Assembly: GCF_032118995.1 (NCBI RefSeq) | Contig: NC_092663.1 | Location: forward strand, 806,001-870,000 | Source of the DNA: Asterias amurensis | Lineage: Eukaryota > Echinodermata > Asteroidea > Forcipulatida > Asteriidae | Reading direction: 5' to 3' | DNA: 64,000 nt | In this document: piece by piece, positions 33,939 through 45,775 of the stretch | Layout: the number at the start of each line of letters is the position of its first letter | How positions within the stretch are numbered: the first letter of the stretch is position 1 | Translations under genes and position numbers: made by a program | Notes under the pieces: generated by a model | What the model was told of the DNA's origin: nothing | The model's database searches: none | What the model saw: the letters and a program-made list of their open reading frames with translations, nothing else

Positions 33939-34345
33939 ACATGAGGCAACTTAGAGGCAACCAACTGCAGTGCATTCTAGGACCACTTTGGTAGCACATG
34001 AGTCATTTTCTCAACATTGTCTTACAAACCACAAGATGATGAACGTTGAAATGTGATTTGCTTTTCTTCTTGGAGACTGCCTGAAACTGCATGCCTGAAA
34101 ATTGCCTGATGTAACATGGACCTTAAGCTAGTGTTCATTTTTGTCGGCCATTAAATGCTACAGGACCACTTTGGTAGCACATGAGTCATTAAAAAAAAAA
34201 TCTCTTACAATACACAAGAAACATAGGTGAACATTTACATGTAAAAGTGACTGGATTTGTGAACCGGAGATTTCCTGGAACTGGTTAGCTGTAAATTGCC
34301 TCATGTGACATGGACCTTAAAATTGTGTTCATTTTTGTCGGCCAT
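33939..34345 (+). repeat. R3 repeat, duplicated within the 3'UTR
   Basis: AGGACCACTTTGGTAGCACA occurs at 33979 and 34162, and TTGTCGGCCATTA at 34141 and 34335, so the unit of about 185-195 bases is present twice. A third related copy lies in a mutase intron at about 55771-55925 (GGGCCTTGTCACA, GGCAACTTGGAGGCAACCA), showing this is a mobile or dispersed repeat. Confidence 0.7.
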
Positions 34346-34710
34346 TACATACATTTACACATATCTGGTTATGAAACAGATCCATTTTAAATGAAGACAT
34401 GCATGCACTGAGTTTTTGATCGTCTGGCTAGGATTGCTTGGGCAGTGATTTTTACAAAGTTAACCTCACAAGTGGAAGGTCTTCCTTAAATCACACTAAA
34501 TCATAGATGCAAAAGACCAGCTTTTATGAGTTTATAAATTTTTATAAATTACCTTCAATATGAGCTGGCAATGGTTCACTCTAGAGCACGTTTCTATCCA
34601 GTGCTTCAAAATGAAATACAGATATTAATTTACACGTAATTAAATATTCGGGGTAAAATACATCAACTTTTGAGTAGCATGTATGTCATGGCTTATAACT
34701 ATTATTTGAT

Positions 34711-34716
34711 AATAAA
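34711..34716 (+). terminator. Likely EEF1B polyadenylation signal
   Basis: AATAAA followed by T- and GT-rich sequence (TTGTGTGGTGTG at about 34736), as expected downstream of a cleavage site. Confidence 0.6.
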
Positions 34717-35053
34717 GTAAATTTGACATTGATCCTTGTGTGGTGTGTATGTTTTTGTTGTATAATCAATATGGGCATAAAAAAAGTAGCAAACTAACAC
34801 AATAAATAGACCAAACTAAACACTTGGCATTGATTCATGTTGTATAAACAATATGGGCATAAAAAAGTAGCAAATTAACACAATAAATAGGCCAAACTAA
34901 ACACTTGGTCTTATTAATATAATATTTTTTAAATTATTATTTTTTTTTTGCAGCATTTGTTTCCAATGCATGGTCGGGTTTTCTTTTATCTTGAAGAGTG
35001 AAGTTGGCAAGAACATTTTTAAAATGGTTTCACTTCTTATCTATTAATTTTAT

Positions 35054-35437
35054 TTAAAGGCAGTGGACACTATTGGTAATTACTCAAAATAGTTATCGTC
35101 ATTAAACCATTTCGTGACTACGAGTAATGGGGAGGGGTTGTTGATGGTATAAAACATTGTGAGAAACGGCTCCCTCTGAAGTGACGTAGTTTTTGAGAAA
35201 GAAGTAATTTTTAACGAATTTGATTTCGAGACCTCCAGTTTAGAATTTGAGGTCTCGAAATCAAGCATCAGAAAGCACACAACTTCGTGTGACGGGTGTT
35301 TTTTCTTTCATTATTATCTCGCAAACTCAACCAATTGAGCTCAAATTTTCACAGGTTTGTTATTTTATGCATATGTTGAGATACACCAAGTGAGAAGACT
35401 AGCCTTTGACAATTACCAATAGTGTCCAATGTCTTAA
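35054..35437. mobile_element. M1 MITE, full copy
   Basis: TTAAAGGCAGTGGACAC at the left; AGTGTCCAATGTCTTAA at the right is its inverted partner with one or two changes. TTAA on both sides. The interior includes the short hairpin GAGACCTC...GAGGTCTC. Confidence 0.85.
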
Positions 35438-35528
35438 AAAACAAGAAATCAAATGTTCATTGGGGTTTTTCGGGTGGTGGAACAACACCTTAAGAAAACT
35501 CTAAAGATTTCATACAGATACATATAAA

Positions 35529-35780
35529 GGGTGCGTTCGTTTAGCTTCCCTGGGTCTACCTCGCGGTGCTCACTCTGGTGAGCCCATGACACGAGCTAAG
35601 CGAATGACCGCTCACCGCTCTTGTAGTGATGCCGTTTACCTGGGGCCAGCCCCCAAGTGACCCACTCCACAAGTCGGTACTAGGGGCTGACCTTGATGAG
35701 CCCCTGGAATGAAGTCAAAAGTTATTCGAACGCATCGGGGCAGACCAGGGATGACCCAGGGAAGCTAAATGAACGCACCC
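35529..35780. mobile_element. M4 MITE, full copy
   Basis: GGGTGCGTTCGTTTAGCTTC and GAAGCTAAATGAACGCACCC are inverted repeats, perfect over most of their length. GC-rich interior. Confidence 0.8.
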
Positions 35781-36026
35781 ATGTTTATAATTAAGTAGTA
35801 TATATTTGGGGTTGGGGGGGGGGAATTTACACAGACTAACCTGTAACTACATTTGTAGAAGATAAAATGGATGATTAAAGGAACATTACAGATTTGGTTT
35901 TGAGATTGATCGGCCATCTCCGTCACAAGAAAATAGTGAAAAACCGATTACACCTTTTGCATGACAGAGATTAAAAAAAACATTCACTGATTTATTTCAA
36001 TGACATTTCAGACAGAAATATTTCAA

Positions 36027-36190
36027 ATGATTTTGGGGTTTATAACCAAGAATTTATTGACTAGAGTGGGATTCAAACCGACGGCCTCCGGATTAACATG
36101 CCGACACTCTACCAACTGAGCTATCTAGCCCTATGTTGGCAGTCTCCCTATTTTGTCAATATCTTTGTTCAGGGGTGCCAGTCAGAAATA
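36027..36190 (-). repeat. SINE-B copy
   Basis: tRNA-like head on the minus strand (AGATAGCTCAGTTGGTAGAG) and TGTTCAGGGGTGCCAGTCAG as in the 8 kb copies. It lies just past the 3' end of the CYTH gene. Confidence 0.7.
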
Positions 36191-36320
36191 TTTCAAGGGA
36201 TCTTTTCTGCTCACCGTGTAAGTTTTATGTAAATCTGTGATCTTAGACGAGTGTTTTTCTTACCAATTCTGTAACGTTCCTTTAAGAATGAATTTCCGTC
36301 GTTTTGAAAGTCACTTTGAG

Positions 36321-39163
36321 TCAAGATTCTCCGTCTACATTCCGCTGCAGGATGAGATCCATGTATGCTCCTGAGATTAGATCACTGGGCTGGATGCCGA
36401 GCTCTTCCATTAAATTGTCCGCTATTTTGGTTCCCTCTTCTATTGATTGGTCTTGCTTCATCACAACCTGTACATGAACAAAGAGTTCTATAAATCAAAT
36501 CATATTCTAAACATCAACATACAAATCAGTATTAGCTTTTGTTTGTTTATAGATGATTTTCCCGTCAATGGACTCAGAAAACTCCCCCAAATGGGGACAT
36601 AAATGTATACTGTGTACTTCTAAAGGAAGTCCCTGGTTCGATCAACTTGGTCGACCAAGCAAACTAGCATGGAACCATTGTTTGTTTCTTTCTTTGTTAA
36701 GATGATTTTCCTGTTGAAGGAACTCCACAAAGCTCCAAAAAGGGGATATAAACTGACACCAAGCTGGCAACAGCCAATCTCTCTCATACAAACATTGGTT
36801 TAACGTCTACGATTATGAATTGCACAAGTCAAGAAATTGTGATTCAGTAACTCGGCGACAATATTTATTTTAGTCATAATAAGCAGTTAGCTTGGTAGAA
36901 TTCTAAGCCACAACCTTGTAATCACAAGTCTTGGAGTCTTACCACTGGACCAAAGTGAGTGCGTCTTCTTGCTGTCAAGTGTTACATTTGTGCTTTTTAT
37001 GAGGCATGGTACCCCCCTCCCCTCCCCTCATTGTGGGATCCATTAAGCTCAGCCCCAATGCGTATTGACCAATCACAACCCATTGCACAACCAAAAGTCC
37101 GACAAATAAAGACCCAGATGCATGCGCATATGCTTGGCGTGCGCAGCACTGCATTTGAGAGGCTCACGCGTTCTTGCTCACACATGTGCCGTGGGCGGAG
37201 CCTAATGGATCGGTCTGTTGCCTTAGATGCCTTGGGTTATTTTAAAGGCAGTGGACACTATTCGTAATTACTCAAAATAATTATTAGCATAAAACTTTAC
37301 TTGGTAATGAGTAATGGGGAGAGGTTGATGGTAAAAAACATTGTGAGAAACGGCTCCCTCTGAAGTGACATAGTTTTTGAGAAAGAAGTATTTTTCCATG
37401 AATTTGATTTTGAGACCTCAAGTTTAGAATTTGAGGTCTTGAAATCAACGATCTAAAAGCACACAACTTTGTGTGACGAGGTTGTTTTTTCTTTCTCTCT
37501 TTTTTTATCTCGCAACTTCGACGACCGATTGAGCTCAAATTTTCACAGGTTTGTTATTTTATGTATATGATGATATACACCAAGTGAGAAGACGGGTCTT
37601 TGACAATTACCAGTAGTGTCCACTGTCTTTAAGGATGTAGTAAGTAGGTTAGTTCATAGAGCATGGTCCCTGCTCTATGGTTAGTTGTAGTCCAACTAGT
37701 GCAGTGATTTTCTCCTTCTTGGGTAGACGACTGAATGATCATGGGTGGATTTCACAAAGAGTTAAGACTAGTCTTATCTCGACATGTTTAATATCTTTTG
37801 GGACTAGTCCTAAATTAGGACTAGTGCTAATTCTTTGTGAAATCCACCCCATATTACATAGTGCTGAGGGGGGGGGGAGCTGGTATAAAGTGTTAAGACA
37901 AACCTCAAGTTCCATAAAGCTTCCCAGTTCATCTACTTCATCAATATGCACCCTGGTCTGACCAATCATTATCAGTGTTCTGGTTTTCTTGACAATGCCT
38001 TGAACACCCAATGCTTGTGTCAGCGTAATCTGTAGAATAGAATAAAAAGGGTTTTCTAAAGTTCTCTAAAAAATCTACAAGAACTAATTTAAGTTGCATA
38101 CTCTATTTCTCTGCAGCATTTAACCAACAATAATAACAAACACTTGCCATGCGCTGTGTCTGCGACATAATGACACTGCTCGTGCGAAAATATCGCCTAC
38201 ACTTATCTGAGAAGACATTATTACACAAAATAACAGACGGTGGACCATCCTAGGAAAAGAAAAGGGTTTCCAGTTCATTCGTGAATGTAAGGAAGGTTTG
38301 CGTTCTGAGTTTGAATCTCAAAGAAGATTTGTGTCAGAGGAAAACGGGAAACGGCTATCAAAAGATAACAATTCAAGTTCAATCCGGTTTCATGAAGGAG
38401 AAGCAGAGATTGTAATTGGTGGAATCTTTGTTTTACCTTGAGTTGGTCTGGATGATGAGATTCTGTCTTTGAAAATTTTGAAAGTTTTGGTCCGGTAGTG
38501 TCCGGCCGGTCGTAGAAAACCAGCTGAGATAACTTTGTAGGATCTTCCTGAAGAAAATAACAACAACATTCAAATGTCAAGACATTGTGTCCAAATAATT
38601 GACACCTTCAAAACAAAAGTAAGTAAAGTCCCGAGCCAGACTGTTCGAGCCTAAATGGATCACAGGTAGGTGTTTATATCTGGTGTCCCTGCCATTAAAT
38701 GCCTGAGATTATTTCAATTCCCCCTGGACAGAATGCCAGTCCATTGCAGGTTACTCCCCAGCTCTCACCGCTACCCATTTGTATTCCTGGGTGGAGTGAA
38801 GCAATTATGATAGAATGCCTTGCTCAAGGACACAAGTGTCGCGCCGGACCAGGATTTGAATCCACATTCTGAAAATTACAGAACTAAAATCCGCCGCCCT
38901 AGACCGCTCGGCCATAACACCCCACACCTTAAAAATAAACAAGTATTAATTTGTTGTGCAAAACTGTGTTTGGGTATGTTTTGTTTGTGTGATGATAAAA
39001 GTACCTTAAACTCCCTGAGTTTTAGTCGACCATTGGGACAATGAAAGAACGTGTCGCATTGATGCAGAATTTCCACCTTGTCACTCCCACTTAGCTCCAA
39101 AGCTTTCTTTCTTACATACTCTGGACTTCTAAGATGGGCTTTGATTTCGATATTAGACGGCAT
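36321..39163 (-). CDS. CYTH-domain protein, CyaB/thiamine-triphosphatase-like (4 coding exons, 180 aa)
   Basis: Coding exons 39163-39005, 38547-38437, 38029-37904, 36467-36321; all joins in frame, GT-AG. The CYTH (triphosphate tunnel) fold binds phosphorylated ligands with a barrel of charged residues and a metal ion. Visible hallmarks: MPSNIEIKA at the start (N-x-E-x-K where classical members have E-x-E-x-K), FFHCPNGRLKLR, LVFYDRPDTTGPKLS, KKTRTLIMIGQTRVHIDEVDELGSFMELE broken here as KKTRTL, HIDEVDELG and FMELE, ending in a helical tail. These match the short metazoan relatives of class IV adenylate cyclase rather than human THTPA. Substrate and reaction are unknown. A leader exon is likely near 41.9 kb (acceptor at about 39208). 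No targeting signal is evident, so probably cytosolic. Confidence 0.85.
37037..37211. mobile_element. M12 MITE
   Basis: GATCCATTAAGCTCAGCCCC at the left is inverted as GGGCGGAGCCTAATGGATC at the right, with a few mismatches. The interior holds GACCAATCACAACCCATTG and TTCTTGCTCACACATGTGCC, both echoed at about 47590-47760. Confidence 0.65.
37242..37632. mobile_element. M1 MITE, full copy
   Basis: TTAAAGGCAGTGGACAC to GTGTCCACTGTCTTTAA, TTAA at both ends, 391 bp, same interior as 35054-35437. It starts 30 bases after M12. Confidence 0.9.
37744..37850. mobile_element. M5 palindromic MITE
   Basis: GTGGATTTCACAAAGAGTTA and CTAATTCTTTGTGAAATCCAC are inverted partners around GACTAGTC and GGACTAGTCC motifs. 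Confidence 0.8.
38690..38925 (-). repeat. SINE-C copy
   Basis: Minus-strand head GCCGAGCGGTCTAGGGC with a degraded B box, then CTTGTGTCCTTGAGCAAGGC; body close to the copy at 26840-27078. Confidence 0.65.
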
Positions 39164-39209
39164 GATCAGAAAGACGTTTATGGAGAGTGAGCTGCTGTTG
39201 CAAGACCTG

Positions 39210-40133
39210 TGTGTGAGGAAAGAAATATAAAGTGTCCAGAATGAGTAACGAGTGTCGAGGAACTATTTCAACATGGTGGCCTGCACGTTTTGTGCAGTAC
39301 AAAACAGACAAGACAAGACAAGATATAATATCTGGAATTCCATAACCCCACACTGACTTTAATTAAGAGCATGGAGGAAGGAAGAAAGTGTAGTTTTGTT
39401 TTCCAGATGAAAAGGGGAAGTCTCTGTAACATTCTGTACACATGTCATGGTATTTCAATTAAACTAACATCATTAATATTAATACATTTCTAAAATTTTA
39501 TTTAGATTAATTTTTTGGGGGTTCGCAAAGGAAACTGGACTGGAGTTTTTGATGGCAACGAAAGTAAAATGTTCACCTATATCAACAACAATTTTGAAAA
39601 CGGATATGTAGTATATAGCGAAAAAGCCATTGGACACTTTCGGTAAACAGTACTGTCCAAAAGCCTACACTTTGTGTATCACAACGTATATTAAAAATTT
39701 TAACCCTGTGAAAATTTAGGCTCAATCGATCATCAAAGTCAGGAGAAAATAACGGGAAAACCCACCCTTGTTTCCGCACGTTTCGCCGTGTCATGGCATA
39801 TTGATGTTTAAAATAAATCTTTAATTCTCGATATCGTATCAAGAATTGATAATTGTTTTAATGTAGTTCTCAAAAAGTAAAGCATTTCATGATTAATATT
39901 TCCAGAGAAGTCTTTCACCTTTACCTTCTGTAAACCCTGTGTACGTTATTTGTAAATCTGTGAACTTTTATTTTCGTTTCTGTTCCGAAAGTGTATAATG
40001 GCTTTGAAGGGGGCCCAAAATGTTAGATTTCTATACTATAGTATAGGCTCATGGGATCTGGCTCATGTCATGGGGGAGCTCTCAGCCTTATTAATTATTA
40101 AGGTAGGTTCTTAAATCTTACTAAGACTTACTT
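39210..40133. other. Leader intron of the CYTH gene
   Basis: No exon seen. 39627-39800 is a worn M1 copy (AAAATTTAGGCTCAATCGATC, CACCCTTG). The rest is AT-rich and unassigned. Confidence 0.45.
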
Positions 40134-41514
40134 CAGGGATGTGATTGCTTGTCTTAAAAAGAGCCTGAAAATTTAAACTGTCTGAAAATGTGAGGGCTAT
40201 CATTGCGAGCGCAAGCTCGCCCCTTACGGCGTGGGGTCCGGGGCCCAAGGGCCCCGAAAAATTTTTGAAGTCTAGATGCTCTATGGTGCATCCTAAGCTT
40301 CCTTAGAACACCTTCCTTAGAATCACTTTTTGTTGCCCACTTCCAGTGTTTTTGAGGAGAAAGAACACAAAATCTCAAATATTGCATTTAATTCAGCTGG
40401 GAAACCCTTGTTCAGAATAAGTATAACATTGAAAATAAAACACAAAATCATTGCCAAATTTACTCTGTGTTTAAAATAATCTGCCATTTCCAGTGGCAGA
40501 CTTCTTTTTGCGTGTAAAGGGAAAAGTGAAATCATACATTGTACTTGTTGTAGCCTTGGGTAAACAAACCCGGAGATGATGGTGTCATCACGCATCACAG
40601 TAAGTACCTATCACTTTTCTAGCCGCGGTCATTAATTTTTCATAGCATTTAGCACTGATGCAAATGAATCTCAAGTACGTCCGTCAACAGTGCCCGACTC
40701 CTCCAGCCAACTCCAACGGAATTTATTTCGAACACCTTTTTCCAGGTCTCGAACTGATGGGTCTCCCCTCGGCAAAGTTTGTTTCGACGCCGCCATGCCG
40801 ATGCGACTGGCTGACGAGACAACAGTCATGACAGTACGAATCCTCAAAACAGTCGTACGTCGTATGGATTGTATTGGTGTGGCCGGCCACACGTGGACGG
40901 ACGTTGGCCGGCAAATGCTGCCATATTGTGCACGCAAACCAAAAATAGAAGCTCCAGCGCAGCACTGATCTTCGTTTCTCTACTAGCATTGGCGACGCGC
41001 AATTTCTAAATTGTTCGTGCATTTCGAGTTTTTTACATTTGCGCAGTTATCACCATTTTAAAACCACCGCACATTGCGCAGACACAAACCGAGGTCACTG
41101 CTACACATTGAGTCTGTTCCCCCATTCCATTAGTACGCAAGCACAGCACACGCGTTAATAGGAACTAGACTTGGTGAAAGAAGCACGCTCCTTCCCAGTA
41201 AAAACAACAAACCGTACGGGTCCAATGTGAGAACGATCACAACTTATGCGTCTTCTTAGCGTCATTTAATAAAAATCCCGTCCGACCCAGCGCTCTGTTT
41301 CCACCTCGTTCTCGTATATGGCAATACAATTTAATGTAGAACGTTCATCGTAAAACCAATTAAATACATTTTGGCATCCAAAACTCAACATGAATAATTA
41401 ATTAGTACAATCTACCCCCCGATTTTCTCAACGGATTCACATGATTCACATTGGTTGACTTTTTGAGTCGAAAAAGCCGGAAATCCGGCAAAAGCCGGAG
41501 AAATCACATCCCTG
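40134..41514. mobile_element. 1.38 kb non-autonomous DNA transposon with 6 bp target duplication
   Basis: CAGGGATGTGATT begins at 40134 and its inverse AATCACATCCCTG ends at 41514. TTACTT is duplicated outside (40128-40133, 41515-41520). Subterminal hairpins include GCGAGCGCAAGCTCGC at about 40206 and repeated GCCGG/CCGGC near 41475. The CpG-rich interior (40680-41120) has 88-99 codon frames on both strands but nothing like a transposase. The six-base duplication narrows the superfamily but I cannot name it. Confidence 0.75.
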
Positions 41515-41640
41515 TTACTTCCTGTCTTCGCTGCAATATTCGCAAGTTGGGCACAACTCAACCCATGCGATTTATTCGTTGCGAATTTGTGACGTCAACA
41601 TTTGTATTCTATTGCATGAAGTATGCACCGGGCAATGTAG
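41515..41640. mobile_element. M8-type MITE fragment
   Basis: ACTTCCTGTCTTCGCTGC to GAAGTATGCACCGGG, with TCGTTGCGAATTTGTGA shared with 17613-17790. Confidence 0.45.
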
Positions 41641-41888
41641 TTTCTTGAAGTAGGCTCGCACTACTAGCAGACGACACTCCCATACGGTCACGCACATAGT
41701 CACGTGAGCAATGCTGAGTGGCAACGAACTCGCCCCCTTTTTTTTTAACCTCCATCCATGATTTTTAATAATTTTAATTAGGCCCTACACAAACTCAAAT
41801 ATATGGCAAACTGTGGTTTAAAAGAGTCTCCAAAACATAACATTTCGTATGTTTTGCAATAGAATAATTATATGAAGTAGCTACTCAC

Positions 41889-41990
41889 CTAAAAACCTGA
41901 CGATAAAGGATGTCGAACAGGGTTTTTGTAGAGATGAAATCTACCGCCGAACGAAATGTACGAGTAGTCAGGTAGTTTGGTGCATTTACG
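41889..41990 (-). other. Probable 5'UTR exon of the CYTH gene
   Basis: Donor TTTTTAG then GTGAGTAG on the minus strand at 41889/41888; the acceptor before the coding exon is at about 39208. The upstream end is a guess. Confidence 0.4.
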
Positions 41991-41999
41991 TTACGTGTG

Positions 42000-44089
42000 G
42001 CCGGGCTTTTAAATGAGTCTGGTAACCAGATTATATGGTGGAAGAATTATCCCTAAACTTGTTACAAGTCGATGCTTTAACAAACTGATCAAATATTTTA
42101 GAGACCTATGTTCATAATTTTCACTCCTTTGTGATTTATGAAACAAATTCCAGTAATTCGATTTCAATTTAAATATTGGAGAAGTGAGTTAAAATCAAAC
42201 AAAAACATATTTCGCACTTTTTAGTTCATTGCACAATAAGGAAGAAGTGCGCCCTCTATCAAGTTCACTCTATCAAAGACTCTATCAGCATCGGTGTAAG
42301 GGTAGACTTGTCCACAAGTCACTTGTTAGGTAAAAAGTATACACGATGCACAAAAATAATACTGTACAAATACGACTGTACATGTATTACCTTTGATAAA
42401 AGTCACAAAAGAGCAAAGATATCTTCACAAGTACACACTCTAAAATGTCAATCAAACAACCATGAAAAGTTGTCTTTATTTTCGAACTTAATGTCAACAT
42501 TTGGGTAATACATGTATCGCTAAAAAATCAGTCGTTAAATATTGAAAATGACAAAGTAGATGGAAACTTTATTCCGGTCGGTCCAGTGGTTCACGTAGCT
42601 TCAGATTCTTGAATTAAAAACTGATGCCCTAAAATAATTGAGGGGAATTAACTCATTCAATCTAGATATTATTTTGAGGTTTTAGATCCAATAGTAATGG
42701 AACCCACATCGGTATTAATTCAAATGACAACATTAGAGACTAACCCTATTAGAAAACACTTCATTTGTTAAAAATACATTAAAATTTAACAAAATATCCA
42801 TTTTCAGACTGACTGACATGGAGGTAAGACTATATTAAAATGTTGGAAACTATAATGCTGGAAAAATTGTGAAAAAGAAGAAAACTCAAAAAGTAACAGT
42901 GCTTGATTTAACCGGGTGCATCTAGTTCTTTCAATGTCTTGTCAAATCACAAACTACACAACAAGTGGAAGTATGAATAAGTTTTGTTTGTTTGTATATA
43001 TTAATGGCAATACATGTTTGTAATGTATCACTATTTCCATCATTCTTAAGTGTTCTAAAAATGTTTTCCAACATGGAATAATTTATGTGAAACCAAGAGT
43101 CTCTAAATGCATTGGAACCCAAGTATGGAGCCGTTAAAGGGCGAATGATGAAAGCAAATTCACATACCAATATATCATCTCAGTTCTTTATCGCAAGCGC
43201 TCAAACAAAATATTTTGAGCAATTATTTCAAGCACAGCACCCAAATAATTTTGTGTGCTCGTATTGCTTTTGAGCGCTCTAAATCAAGAACTCAAATTAT
43301 ATCTTCGTATGTACATTTGTTTTCATCGCAAATCCCTTTTAAGGGCTCCATACCTAAAAGTTACAGTCTATACAGCAATCAATTGTGAGTTCAAAAATAA
43401 AACACAAAACAAAATTCAAATAATACACCAACCAAATCCACACACAAATGTAATACTTGTTAAAAAAATCTTTCACAGCAGTTTGGAATCTGTTGCTACA
43501 ATAAGACTGTTATATTGCTATCGGTAAAACTATATCACAGGTATATGTCAATATAGCGTCTATTGGAGCAGTTTCAACTGGAGGGAATATAATTAATCGT
43601 TAGGAAAGTATCTGTATATTCACACAAGTATTGTTTTGTTTGACCTCTGATAATTTAAGACAAAAACTACAATGACTTTAAGTTAAATCAACATGGCAAG
43701 TTCCAAGTGTTCAACAACTTCTATCATTTCTTATTGAGAATTGTTCGACGATTAATAACATGAACAATCTTTGGTTGTAAGAAGGTGAAGAAAGGAAACT
43801 TGCAACTTCACGTATAAGGATGTCTGATGAATGAAAAAGACTGAACAAATGCCCTATGGTGCCCCAAATCTAGGTACTTAATATAAATAAATCTTTTTAA
43901 ATATTATCCGGCTTATGTCACAAATACATTAAGTTATTCACAAATTAATTTTTAAGAACGAGAGAAGAATAAGTTGTGGCTACAGAATGAAAGAGTGGTC
44001 AGGTTATACAGAAACCCACTTGATATGTTATGTATTAACAGTCATAAAATCAAGAGAACATAAATATGTAATGTACATGTTCTTGCATT
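42000..44089. other. AT-rich intergenic DNA
   Basis: No exon, family or clear repeat recognised; all frames are short and unsupported. Confidence 0.5.
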
Positions 44090-44230
44090 CCAGGGGTCAA
44101 TTTCACAAACAGTTTGGGTTGATCAGTTTAATTGCTAAGCAAACTGTGATGTCTCAATACATAACACTATGGCAAACAACTCATCGTAAGTAAAGATGAA
44201 TCTTTAGTGCTTTGTGAAATCGGCCCCTGG
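44090..44230. mobile_element. M13 short palindromic MITE
   Basis: CCAGGGGTCAATTTCACAAA and TTTGTGAAATCGGCCCCTGG are inverted repeats at the two ends of 141 bp. Probably related to M5 (shared TTTCACAAA). Confidence 0.75.
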
Positions 44231-44447
44231 AATAATATATGCTTTCTTTCTTGTTTTGCCAGTAACGATCAGCGTAGTTTTTTAGACTTGTGGTATTAAG
44301 TAACTGCTCGATGTAGATGCAATGTAAAAATCTTGAAAACTTCACTTCATAAAATAAAATAGAAACTAAAAGAGTGTAAAGGCAGCACAGTCAATATTGT
44401 CTTAGACATCAGAGGTCAAATGTTATAAGATGATGATGCATCAATGG

Positions 44448-45420
44448 TTACATTTTTCCCTGTGTGGCAGCTTCCAGATATGATATAAGATCTTCTCGTT
44501 CCTTCTTCTTCTTCAAGCCAGCGAATACCATCTTTGTTCCTGGGATGTATTTCTTAGGGTTTTCCAGATAAGAGAACAATGTCTTTCTCTCCCACGTTAC
44601 TCCTATTAACGCAAAAACAAAACATGAACAAATAAATTATCTTCAAGCAAACTTGAATCCTTGATACTGATTGGTTGATCCAAGGCAACAGGCGTGTGAT
44701 AATAATGGGGGGCTGGTCATCTCACCCCAAAGCGAGGTCGCCCCCAACAAAGTCGCCCCCTGCGGCGAGATGAACAGCATCCGTATTAACATGTCATTCA
44801 AGGCCCATATCACACCCTGTATTGAAGTGTATTTCCGCGTGTTGCACTTTTTAAAGTTAGATTAATTTGTTACCATAAGCATGCTCTTTGAAAACAAAAA
44901 ATACAGCGCATCTGTGTCCTTTATCAATGGCGCACCTAGGGGGGGGGGGGATTAAAAAAAGGGGGAAGGAAAGCAATAGTGGGATAAGAGGAAAGATGCA
45001 AGTGTGTTTGTGGGAGGGAGGTGTAGTTAGTTTTTTTTTCCTCAGGCAGTGCCGAGTGTCAAGTTTGTTTGAAGATAATTTCATTATCACATGTGTGCTT
45101 GTGAAATGCTGCAAAATGTAGTGCATTGGTACTGATTCCATATCCAACTCGGCCTTCGGTCTGAAGCATATAAAGTTCAAAAATTCCACTCGCACTTGTG
45201 TGATAGGCCCAAATAAACTAAAATTCTCACCTTTGTTCTTATTTGCATCTGTGTAGCTAAATCCTGCTGCTTGGCCTGTTCTTCGTCCCCATAGCCCCAT
45301 TAGATTGGGCCCTTGCTTGTGTTTGCCTGAATTATCTATGACGTGGCATTGGGTACACTTCTGCTTGAAGATGGCAGCACCCTTTGCAGCATCTCCATTT
45401 TTGATTTCAACCTCAGGCAT
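44448..45420 (-). CDS. CYCS: Cytochrome c (2 coding exons, 114 aa)
   Basis: Haem electron carrier between complexes III and IV in the mitochondrial intermembrane space, and the trigger of the apoptosome in many animals. Exons 45420-45231 and 44602-44448, GT-AG, joined in frame (phase 1). Haem attachment CTQCH at residues 22-26, axial Met88 in PGTKMVF (Met80 of horse numbering), [20 protein letters not shown] and ENPKKYIPG all conserved. The N-terminus is about eight residues longer than in vertebrates ([14 protein letters not shown]) and the C-terminus ends ATQGKM. As in the family there is no presequence. It is intron-bearing, so the true gene, not a retrocopy. A leader exon at about 48.28 kb is likely (acceptor at 45447). 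Confidence 0.96.
44870..45115. other. Cytochrome c intron, low-complexity part
   Basis: G-runs at 44940-44952 and about 44960 and T-runs near 45030 sit in the single coding intron; no element recognised. Confidence 0.5.
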
Positions 45421-45571
45421 TTTGATCTTGATTTGTTATATATAAGCTGTACACACACAAGATGAAAGACAGAAAATGAATTATCATATAACAGTCTCAA
45501 CACTTTTAGATAATAAGCTTAACTGATATTGGGGACTGGGGGTGTGGGTAATTGTGTAATCCTTGACCCAC

Positions 45572-45775
45572 ATGGGCCCAATGTCATAAAAGCCTGTAAG
45601 CGTACAAACTTACTAAGCGCAGACAAATCTTGCTGAACAGAAGCTGGTTACCAACCAAAAGTCCATAAAGGTTACATTGTTGCAAGTGGTTCCCCACTCA
45701 TTTTTGGCTTAGCAAAGAAATGTGCTTAGCAGTATTTTCTGCTTAACAGTTTTATGAAATTGGATCATGGTCATG
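45572..45775. mobile_element. M3 MITE copy
   Basis: GGGCCCAATGTCATAAAAGC at the left and AGTTTTATGAAATTGGATCA at the right, with GCTTAGCA motifs inside; in the cytochrome c leader intron. Confidence 0.65.

Larger units (their letters stand above)
33838..34740 (+). other. EEF1B 3'UTR
   Basis: Runs from the stop at 33837 to the AATAAA at 34711. It contains the R3 repeat (33939-34345). Confidence 0.6.

Noticed and set aside
40671-41022. Overlapping 88-99 codon frames on both strands
   Set aside because: They lie in the CpG-rich core of the DNA element at 40134-41514, where stops are rare by composition; no domain or splice partner.
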